This document shows positions 23,762-29,924 of a DNA stretch of 35,468 bases, piece after piece. Position 1 is the stretch's first letter; each line of letters begins with the position of its first letter. The notes beneath the pieces are model-generated. The model saw only the letters and a program-made list of their open reading frames with translations, did no database searches and was not told the DNA's origin. Source of the DNA: DATBGO01 sp050011895. GTDB lineage: Bacteria > Actinomycetota > Actinomycetes > Streptosporangiales > Streptosporangiaceae. The translations under genes and the position numbers were made by a program. The stretch spans positions 1 to 35,468 of the forward strand of contig JBEKIF010000048.1 in NCBI GenBank assembly GCA_050011895.1, given 5' to 3'.

Positions 23762-24616
23762 TTGGCGAAGGTGTTCGATCGCGTCGGCCGAGGCGGGCAA
23801 GTGACTGGGCCAGCTGGGCTGACCGGGGCTGACCTGCACGTCTGGCACGGCGTGGTAGACGTCGGGACCGGGACGCCGGGGGAGCCGCCGGTATCCGGCC
23901 TGGCGATCCTGGATGCCGGTGAGCGGGCGCACTGCCGGCGGTTCGTCCGGAGGGCGGACCGGGTCAGATTCGCGGCCACGCACGCCGCGCGCCGTCGGCT
24001 GCTCGCCTGCTACCTGGAGGTCGACCCGTCCAGCATCCGGTTCGGCCGGAGCCCGTGCTGCGAATGCGGCAGCGCCGAGCACGGGCCGCCAGTTATCGGC
24101 TGGCCGCCGACCGACATCACCTTCAATTTCTCCGGATCTGGCGACCACTGGCTGCTTGCCGTGACGCGTGCGCACCGGGTTGGCGCGGACATTGAGGTGC
24201 CCCGTGACATCGATACGGGCCAGCTGGCGGCCTGCCTGACCACAGCGGAGCAGCAGGATCTGACTAACCAGCCGGCTGGCGCGCGGCTGCAGATGTTCTA
24301 CCGCTGCTGGACCCGCAAGGAGGCCGTCCTGAAAGCCTGCGGAATCGGCCTGCGAGGCGCACTGGGCGGGCTGGCGGTGGCACCCGGCCGCAGCGGGCCC
24401 GTTGAGGTCCGGCACACCTGCAAGGCAGGCCCGGATGTCTGGGCGGTTCGGGATCTGGCCGCGGAGCCCGGACCCGCCCGAGGGGAGGGCACTGCGGGGA
24501 CACCCGGATGGCTCGGCGCCGTCGCGCAGCCCGCCGCAGCTGGGGGGCGGTTCTGGTACCGCGAGGCCGCCAGCGCCGAAGGGGGCGACCCTGACACGGC
24601 AGCCACCCCAGATTGA
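23762..24616 (+). CDS. 4'-phosphopantetheinyl transferase, Sfp type
   Basis: Predicted to move the phosphopantetheine arm from coenzyme A to carrier proteins of fatty acid, polyketide or peptide synthases. Motifs: VGADIEVPRD with the Mg-binding Asp143 and Glu145, and WTRKEAVLKACGIGL at 183-197 with Glu187 and Lys191. The usual NxSHS motif is altered to FNFSGSGDHW, lacking the His. TTG at 23762 is chosen because GGAGGG lies 9 nt upstream. The 284-residue length is slightly over the usual size because of a C-terminal Gly/Ala-rich extension. No carrier protein or synthase gene is in the window, so its client is elsewhere. Confidence 0.88.
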   Translation: MAKVFDRVGRGGQVTGPAGLTGADLHVWHGVVDVGTGTPGEPPVSGLAILDAGERAHCRRFVRRADRVRFAATHAARRRLLACYLEVDPSSIRFGRSPCCECGSAEHGPPVIGWPPTDITFNFSGSGDHWLLAVTRAHRVGADIEVPRDIDTGQLAACLTTAEQQDLTNQPAGARLQMFYRCWTRKEAVLKACGIGLRGALGGLAVAPGRSGPVEVRHTCKAGPDVWAVRDLAAEPGPARGEGTAGTPGWLGAVAQPAAAGGRFWYREAASAEGGDPDTAATPD

Positions 24617-24656
24617 GACTGCGGGTCCGGCGACAACAGGATGCCGCCGAACGGCC

Positions 24657-24685
24657 GAGCACGATCAGAGCACGATCAGAGCACG
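24657..24685. repeat. Short 11-bp tandem repeat between convergent genes
   Basis: GAGCACGATCA occurs twice in tandem and a third time in part (GAGCACG), in the 108-bp space between the phosphopantetheinyl transferase and the GNAT gene. No coding is affected. Confidence 0.8.
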
Positions 24686-24724
24686 TAAGACCGGGCGCAT
24701 CCCGGTGACCCAGGATCCCGGCGA

Positions 24725-25243
24725 TCACCCGGGCGGATCGGTGCGGAGCAGGCTGTAGGTGACCCCGTCGCGCCACGCACCGTCCCGCCATCCGCAGCCG
24801 CGCATGACGCCTTCCCGGGTGAATCCGGCGTGCTCCAGGGCCTTCTGCTCCGCCAGGTTGTCGACGTCCGTAGCGGCCTCGATCCGGTGCACTGTCGTGT
24901 GAGCGAGCAGGTAGCGCGCCAGCAGCCGGTGCGCCTGGGTGCCGTGCCCATGGCCGCGGGCCTCGGGCAGCAACGCTATCCCCATCTCGATGCAGTAGGC
25001 GGCGGGGGTGGTCCTGCGGTACCGCCAGCTCACGAAGCCAAGCCGGTCCGCGCCGCGGACCACCATCAGCATGCCGCCGTCGTCACTGATCAGCCCGTTT
25101 GCCGCCCAGCGGCGGCGCCATAGCATGGGATCGAACCAGCCGAACAGGGCGAACTCGCCGGCCGTTTCCGGATCCCACGTGAGCTTCTCCACTACCGTCA
25201 GGTCGTCCTCGCTAACCGGCCGCAACGTGACTAGATCGCCCAT
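24725..25243 (-). CDS. GNAT-family N-acetyltransferase
   Basis: A 172-residue GNAT protein that should move an acetyl group from acetyl-CoA to an amine. It shows the RimJ/RimL layout: VTLRPVSEDDLTVVEKL at the start, a central IEMGIALLPEARGHGHGTQA with the acetyl-CoA loop, and IEAATDVDNLAEQKALEHAGFTREGVMRG near the end. ATG 25243 is preferred because it opens the family-typical MGDLVTLRP; a GTG eight codons earlier has no better site. It lies 39 bp after the Eis-like gene on the same strand, so the two are probably co-transcribed. The acceptor is unknown; related proteins act on ribosomal proteins, antibiotics or small amines. Confidence 0.88.
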   Translation of the reverse strand: MGDLVTLRPVSEDDLTVVEKLTWDPETAGEFALFGWFDPMLWRRRWAANGLISDDGGMLMVVRGADRLGFVSWRYRRTTPAAYCIEMGIALLPEARGHGHGTQAHRLLARYLLAHTTVHRIEAATDVDNLAEQKALEHAGFTREGVMRGCGWRDGAWRDGVTYSLLRTDPPG

Positions 25244-25282
25244 AGCGCCATCATGCCGTTCTGGCACAGCGGGCGGCGCGAC

Positions 25283-26548
25283 TCAGAACATCGACGGGCA
25301 CCAGGGCGCGGGGTCGGCGTACATTGCCGCCGAGAGCCTCGCCAGCGCGCCGTGCGTCCGCTCGGTAACCTGGCCGGCTGCGGCGAGGGCGCCGAGCCTG
25401 GTGCCCCCCAGATAGGCTGCGCCGAGGGCTGCGACGGGCAGCTCGATGTCCGCAGCAGCCGTGGTGCGATCGCAGCTGGGGGCTCCGCCGTCGGCGGTCC
25501 CTGGGCACTGCAGCCGCCAGCGGCCGGCGTTGGCGGGCAGCAGGTCGTCGGTCACCTCGATCACGACGTCAGCCGCGCAGGAGTAGCGCCGGTTGCGGAT
25601 CGCGGCGGGGACGTCGACGAGCCGGATCCAGAGCCCGTCGGTCAGGTAAGCGCGCGCCCGCCGCCGGTCGGCGAGCATGTCAAGCAGCGGATCGTCGACC
25701 GGCCGCTGCCTGGCTACCACCTCGCCGATCAGGTCCCTGGTGAGCAGGTCGGCCCACAGCGCCGCCGTGGCCGCGGCGTCGCCGGCGATGAGTTCGCGGA
25801 CCAGCAGGCTGCCCGATGGCAGGCCGTCGTCGGCCCAGCCGCCTTTCGTCCGGTACAGGGCATAACCGCGCGGGCCGGAGTCGTCATCGGCCAGCAGGCA
25901 TGTCAGCGGGCCCATTCCCCTGCGGTCGGCTTCCGGGTCGCCAAGCAGGCACTGCCACCAGCGATCGTCCCTGGCTATGGTGCCCGGGCGGTGCGGGGCC
26001 GTCGCTTCGTAGACCTTGGCCAGTTCGGTGCGCAGCACGGCGGGCTGGGCGGCCCGAAGCCGCACCGTACCGTGCTGCGCGGCCGCCCGGCCGGCCACGT
26101 CCGGGCGGAGCGCGCCCTCGCCCCGGCGGATCGTCAGGCGCAGCTGCCCCGACGCGCAGCCGTAACCGTACCTTCCGTAGATACCCGACTCCGACGCGAA
26201 CAGTGCCGCGATGGCCTCGCCCCGGTTGGCGACGTCGGCGAGCTGGTGCCGCATCATGGCCGACAGGATGCCGCGCCTCCGGTGGCTGGGCAGGACGCTG
26301 ACGTAGGTGACCCCCGCCGCATCCGCGATCCCGCCGGGGACAGTGAGCCGGAAGGAGTACGCAGCTGCGGTCCCCGCGATCGCATCACCGTCGAACGCGG
26401 CGAGGCTGCGGTCGAACTCGAAGATCATGAGCTCCTGCTCGATGACCTCTGCCGGCCGGTCGGTCTCATTGAACGCATAGGCGGCTACCGCGTCGTACGC
26501 ATCGAACTCGTCGGGCGTAATGGGCCGCAGTGGATAGTGCTCAGCCAT
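25283..26548 (-). CDS. Eis-like GNAT acetyltransferase
   Basis: A 421-residue protein with the Eis plan: an N-terminal GNAT domain, a second GNAT-like domain and a C-terminal SCP2-like domain. The acetyl-CoA loop is VSVLPSHRRRGILSAM (83-98), and SGIYGRYGYG (121-130) holds the Tyr that acts as general acid. In Mycobacterium tuberculosis Eis the C-terminal Phe carboxylate is used in catalysis; this protein also ends in Phe (PSMF). Eis acetylates several amines of aminoglycosides and lysines of proteins as a hexamer. No signal peptide. It is 163 bp downstream of the SnoaL-like gene and upstream of a GNAT, all on the minus strand. Confidence 0.9.
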   Translation of the reverse strand: MAEHYPLRPITPDEFDAYDAVAAYAFNETDRPAEVIEQELMIFEFDRSLAAFDGDAIAGTAAAYSFRLTVPGGIADAAGVTYVSVLPSHRRRGILSAMMRHQLADVANRGEAIAALFASESGIYGRYGYGCASGQLRLTIRRGEGALRPDVAGRAAAQHGTVRLRAAQPAVLRTELAKVYEATAPHRPGTIARDDRWWQCLLGDPEADRRGMGPLTCLLADDDSGPRGYALYRTKGGWADDGLPSGSLLVRELIAGDAAATAALWADLLTRDLIGEVVARQRPVDDPLLDMLADRRRARAYLTDGLWIRLVDVPAAIRNRRYSCAADVVIEVTDDLLPANAGRWRLQCPGTADGGAPSCDRTTAAADIELPVAALGAAYLGGTRLGALAAAGQVTERTHGALARLSAAMYADPAPWCPSMF

Positions 26549-26711
26549 GCTGCTACACGTACCCCATCAGCAGCCCTGCGGGCGAGTCTTTTTCGGCCCG
26601 CCGGGGCCGTTGGCCCGGGCGGCCCGGCCCTCCCGCGGCGATCCGCCGCGTCCGGTGGCCGAGGGCCGCAGCGAGCATGACCGGGCTTTCCCGCCTCGCG
26701 GTCCTGGGCCG

Positions 26712-27116
26712 CTAGCCAGGATCGGTACCGAGCCCGGCGCGGGCAGCCGCCTCGCCTCGCTCATCGAACCCGACGATGTCGACAACTCGGCCGCCGCGCA
26801 CGGTGAGAACTTGCCACCGCTCCGCTTCGCCGCTCCGCGCATCTGCCGCCCGGTTGCCGGCCACCTTCAGGCCGATGAGGATCTGATCCCCGCGCACCAC
26901 GGTCTCCGATACCCGAGCCCGGACTCCGGCCTCCCGGCCCCGCCGGTACCAGGCGAGGACCTGGTCCCGGCTCTGGCAGGGCGGCGCAGGATCGCCCGGC
27001 GGGCCCCAGCGCACGTCGGGATCCAGAAGCTCGCTGAAAGCGGCCAGGTCGGCAGCCGCCAAGGCGGCACTGACCTGCCGCGCGATGCGTTCCGTCGCTT
27101 CGAGCTGCTCGGGCAC
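26712..27116 (-). CDS. SnoaL/NTF2-like small protein
   Basis: A 134-residue alpha+beta barrel protein of the NTF2 superfamily. Features: ERIARQVSAALAAADLAAFSELLDPDVRW (helix then the DPDVRW strand), SRDQVLAWYRRG, and a final barrel strand WQVLTVRGGRVVDIVGFDERGE. GTG 27116 is selected because GGAGG stands 6 nt upstream; an ATG twelve codons earlier precedes that site and is less likely. Such folds act as isomerases, cyclases or ligand-binding pockets. No catalytic residues can be assigned. It may head a transcript with the two acetyltransferases, though a 163-bp gap without a gene separates it from the next one. Confidence 0.8.
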   Translation of the reverse strand: MPEQLEATERIARQVSAALAAADLAAFSELLDPDVRWGPPGDPAPPCQSRDQVLAWYRRGREAGVRARVSETVVRGDQILIGLKVAGNRAADARSGEAERWQVLTVRGGRVVDIVGFDERGEAAARAGLGTDPG

Positions 27117-27254
27117 CGGCCACCTCCGGAGACGTCCTCGACAATGAAGCATGCACCGCGGTCAACTGGTCGGCAAGTGCCGGGCCCGCACGCAGCCTGG
27201 CCAAGGACCAGGTGGCCGTCGTCAGCCGGTCAGCGTTCCCTTCGCGCGTACCAC

Positions 27255-27269
27255 GAGAAATCGTTTCTC
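27255..27269. promoter_or_regulatory. Small palindrome in the divergent promoter region
   Basis: GAGAAA - TCG - TTTCTC at 27255-27269 is a 6-bp inverted repeat in the region between the SnoaL-like gene and the DsbA-like gene. It is of the size and shape of a dimeric operator. No regulator is adjacent and the call is weak. Confidence 0.3.
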
Positions 27270-27340
27270 TCGGGGCCAGCGAGCACGGTCCATGACTTCG
27301 GGGCCCGGAAGGGATCGGCCCGGCGCGCGTTGGCCCGAGC

Positions 27341-27997
27341 ATGCAGGTAGAGATCTGGTCCGATGTGGTGTGCCCGTGGTGCTACCTCGGCAAGCGGCGC
27401 TTCGAGCGGGCGCTGGAGTCCTTCGATCACCGCGGCGAGGTCGAGGTGGTGTACCGGTCGTTCGAGCTGGACCCGTCCGCGGCCAAGGGTGCGAGCATCC
27501 CGACGGTCGATCTGCTGGCCAGCAAGTACGGGATGAGCGTTGAGCAGGCCAGTGACGCCCAGCGGCAGATGGAGCGCCGGGCAATGCAGGACGGGCTGGA
27601 CTTCCGGATGGATGGCCTGCGCAGCGGCAATACCCGCGACGCGCACCGGCTGCTGCAGCTGGCCAAGGCGCGTCACCGGCAAGCCGAGCTGGCCGAACGT
27701 CTGCACCGCGCCTACTTCAGCGAGCAGGCATCGATCTTCGATCACTCCTCGCTGACAAGGCTGGCCGTCGAGGTCGGGCTGGACCGCGACGAGGTGCTCA
27801 GCGTCCTGACCAGCGACGAGTTCGGCGATGCCGTGGATGACGATGAGGCGATGGCAAGGTCGCTGGGCGCGAGCGGCGTTCCGTTCTTCGTCATCGACCG
27901 CCGCTACGGGATTTCCGGCGCACAGCCGGCCGAGACTATCGTCCAGATGCTGGACCGTGCCTGGGCTGATGCGGGCGGTCACGAAGCATCACCCTGA
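27341..27997 (+). CDS. DsbA-family thiol oxidoreductase, FrnE-like
   Basis: A 218-residue cytoplasmic DsbA-like protein. The active site CPWC sits in WSDVVCPWCYLGKRRFERAL near the start, followed by a helical insert and the cis-Pro region SGVPFFVIDRRYGISGAQP. There is no signal peptide, which matches the FrnE/2-hydroxychromene-2-carboxylate isomerase-like branch rather than secreted DsbA. It probably oxidises or isomerises thiols in the cytosol, possibly under oxidative stress. No good ribosome-binding site precedes the ATG, so translation may be leaderless. It diverges from the SnoaL-like gene across about 220 bp. Confidence 0.92.
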   Translation: MQVEIWSDVVCPWCYLGKRRFERALESFDHRGEVEVVYRSFELDPSAAKGASIPTVDLLASKYGMSVEQASDAQRQMERRAMQDGLDFRMDGLRSGNTRDAHRLLQLAKARHRQAELAERLHRAYFSEQASIFDHSSLTRLAVEVGLDRDEVLSVLTSDEFGDAVDDDEAMARSLGASGVPFFVIDRRYGISGAQPAETIVQMLDRAWADAGGHEASP

Positions 27998-28057
27998 TCA
28001 CCCTGATCACCAGCGCGACCGATGCGGTGAGGTCCCGCGGCAGGGGAGGATGGGGCG

Positions 28058-28327
28058 ATGGGTCCCACGCCAGCCAGCGCCGCCGCGGTTAGGCCGCAGG
28101 AGTGGCTTGCCCTGCCCGGCGGCCGGATTCGGCCCGTCGTCTCGGTTTGCGGCGAAGGCGGTGCTGCTGAGTTGCTGACGCGTGCGGCCTGGCTGGCCTG
28201 CCAGCAGCCGACCTGCCGGTGCGGCAGACCGCGTCTGGGTTCTGGCCGGACCTGTGGCAGCGCGGAGTGCGTTGCCTGGTTGCGCGGACCGGAAGCCGGC
28301 ACTGCTGCCAGCGGACATGCCGGGTGA
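28058..28327 (+). CDS. Small Cys-rich protein, possible zinc-binding
   Basis: An 89-residue reading with a good GGGGAGGA site 7 nt before ATG 28058. Six Cys are present. The last five form CQQPTCRCGRPRLGSGRTCG then SAEC, a CxC-x(9)-CxxxxC-like arrangement that resembles a zinc ribbon. The N-terminal half has VRPQEWLALPGGRIRPVVSVCGEGG. I do not recognise the family and no partner gene is evident. Third-position G+C agrees with true coding. It is 60 bp after the DsbA-like gene on the same strand, so its cysteines could be linked to that thiol enzyme, but this is speculation. Confidence 0.55.
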   Translation: MGPTPASAAAVRPQEWLALPGGRIRPVVSVCGEGGAAELLTRAAWLACQQPTCRCGRPRLGSGRTCGSAECVAWLRGPEAGTAASGHAG

Positions 28328-28363
28328 TGCCGCACCACGCCTACCTGTGTGGCATCGTTAATC

Positions 28364-28663
28364 ATGACGTCTGACCTCTCTGCGCTGCACTCGGTGCGGC
28401 TGCTTGGTGGCTACAAGGCCCTGGGCGGCGGCGGTCTGGCGCACCTTCTCGTCCGCCTGTTCATCTGGCATGAGATCTGGCGTCTCGGCCGGGAACTATG
28501 GCATATACCGACATTCGGGCCAATCATCGTCATCCTGCTCGGGCTTGTCGTGGTGGCGCTGAGCATCCTAAGGTCGCGGGGCGGCCCCGGCTGGCTGTCG
28601 CGGCGCCGGGGAGGCCGAACCGGCACCGGCACCGGCACCGGCACCGGGCCGCGCGATTGGTAA
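28364..28663 (+). CDS. Small single-span membrane protein
   Basis: A 99-residue protein with an amphipathic region (LVRLFIWHEIWRLGRELW) followed by one membrane span, PIIVILLGLVVVALSIL, and a basic tail. The tail contains a hexanucleotide repeat GGCACC at about 28619-28648, giving repeated Gly-Thr. ATG 28364 opens MTSDLSALHS; a GTG five codons earlier is an alternative. No ribosome-binding site is clear. Function is unknown. It faces the DUF1906 gene, with a terminator-like hairpin between. Confidence 0.6.
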   Translation: MTSDLSALHSVRLLGGYKALGGGGLAHLLVRLFIWHEIWRLGRELWHIPTFGPIIVILLGLVVVALSILRSRGGPGWLSRRRGGRTGTGTGTGTGPRDW

Positions 28664-28712
28664 GGGATCGGGAGGCGGGCCTGGGGACCGAGCGATCGGC
28701 CCGGGCCAGACC

Positions 28713-28735
28713 CCGGCTGATCTCAGATCAGCCGG
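28713..28735. terminator. Bidirectional-type hairpin between convergent genes
   Basis: A perfect 10-bp stem, CCGGCTGATC at 28713-28722 with 28726-28735, and a TCA loop. It lies 50 bp after the small membrane-protein stop and 12 bp before the DUF1906 stop, so it may end both transcripts. Confidence 0.65.
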
Positions 28736-28746
28736 CTGGCCGCTGA

Positions 28747-29562
28747 CTACGCCCAGAAAAGCATCCCAGCGGGCATATCCGCGTCCCAGTTCCCGTCGTC
28801 GAAGTACGGCACCTCCAGCGAGCCGTATCCGCCTGGCTTGTGCTGTGCGGTGAGCCAGAGCAGCTCGCTGACGGTCATGCCGTGCTGGTGCGCGGCGTCA
28901 CGGAGCGAGGTCGTGCCGTTGGCGCGAAACTGCTCGGGGAGAGTGGGCCGCGGCCACTGCCCGAAATCAGCGGTATTAGCCACGAGCAGGTCAACATCCG
29001 CGTTGCTGCCCCATATCTCGGAGCCGAGCTGCCGCAGCACAGCCCGGTCGTCCCACTGCCCGCCCGACCAAGCGATCGTCTGCCATCCCAGCGCAGCGAG
29101 GCCGGCGGACAGGGCGCGAGAGACAGCGTAAAACCCGCCGTATACGCCCACCTGGTAGCCGGGAGTGAGCGCATTGATCGCCTCGAAGTAATCAGCGGCC
29201 GGCCCGAGCTTGGCTTTCGGGTCCGTGCTGCCCGGGGCATAGTCGGCGATGTCGAAATCGACGGCGAAGTACACCGCCATGCCCTCGGGCGCGCCGAGCG
29301 CGGTGAGCTGTTCGCTCGCGAGCTTGCCGTCCTTCTCGCCCTGTACGGCGCCGAGCAGCACCGCGTCGGCAGCGTACTCGAACGATAAGAATACGCTGAT
29401 CCCGTTGCCGATGAGCGTGCCGGCCTCAGCCTTGGTGATGTTCTTGCCTATTTGCTGATATCCCGGAACCGAGTCCCAGCCGATGTAACGGCCGACGGCG
29501 GTCACGCCGGCGTCCTTGAGCATTTTGATGGTGGGCCGGAAGGTAGAGTAATCGACGATCAT
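28747..29562 (-). CDS. DUF1906 (Rv2525c-like) glycoside hydrolase-like protein
   Basis: A 271-residue TIM-barrel-like protein. MIVDYSTFRPTIKMLKDAGVTAVGRYIG at the start, FLSFEYAADAVLLGAVQG in the middle, VYFAVDFDIADYAPG and YQVGVYGGFYAVSRAL match the DUF1906 glycoside-hydrolase-like domain, which is related to cell-wall hydrolases and thought to act on peptidoglycan or wall glycans. A final segment, TTSLRDAAHQHGMTVSELLWLTAQH, resembles a LysM-like binding unit. There is no N-terminal signal peptide in this reading, unlike Tat-exported Rv2525c, so either it works inside the cell or leaves by another route. An upstream start is not available. Catalytic function is unproven in the family. Confidence 0.85.
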   Translation of the reverse strand: MIVDYSTFRPTIKMLKDAGVTAVGRYIGWDSVPGYQQIGKNITKAEAGTLIGNGISVFLSFEYAADAVLLGAVQGEKDGKLASEQLTALGAPEGMAVYFAVDFDIADYAPGSTDPKAKLGPAADYFEAINALTPGYQVGVYGGFYAVSRALSAGLAALGWQTIAWSGGQWDDRAVLRQLGSEIWGSNADVDLLVANTADFGQWPRPTLPEQFRANGTTSLRDAAHQHGMTVSELLWLTAQHKPGGYGSLEVPYFDDGNWDADMPAGMLFWA

Positions 29563-29924
29563 GCTGCCACGATCCTTCCAATCTAGATATGTCGGTAATC
29601 TTTAGAGCCGGTCCTTGAATTCACGCTGTTTCGGGCATGCGGCGGGCCAATGACAGATCAGGATCCCCGCTCGTACTTACTAATCTAGGGGCGGTCAGGT
29701 TGATAATCCAGGCTCGCCTTTGAGGGTCCTCTCGCCAGATCGTCCGTAATCGCAGCATGCCGCCTGCGAATCTGCCTATCAAGGTTTATTGGTCTTTGCC
29801 TGACCATCCGCCGTCTGCGGCCTGAGCGGGCGGTCGTCCTCACCCGTGGCGGGTGATCCGAGCCAGCTTTCCCAGGCGTTACTTTCTACTCAGCCTGACT
29901 CCGGCCGAAGCGATGGAGGGCGAG
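29563..29924. promoter_or_regulatory. Divergent promoter region, DUF1906 and arylsulfatase
   Basis: About 360 bp that is more A+T-rich than the coding DNA and has no supported gene. It must hold both promoters. For the minus gene, an A+T-rich patch (AATCTAGATATG) lies near 29580-29592. For the plus gene, a TTATTGG word near 29785 and a GGGCGGTCG run follow, but no clear -35/-10 pair is seen. A leaderward in-frame GTG at 29853 was rejected as the sulfatase start. Confidence 0.4.

Noticed and set aside
23762..24616. Phosphopantetheinyl transferase as a sign of a natural-product gene cluster
   Set aside because: No carrier protein, synthase, or tailoring gene lies in the window; many genomes encode such an enzyme alone.
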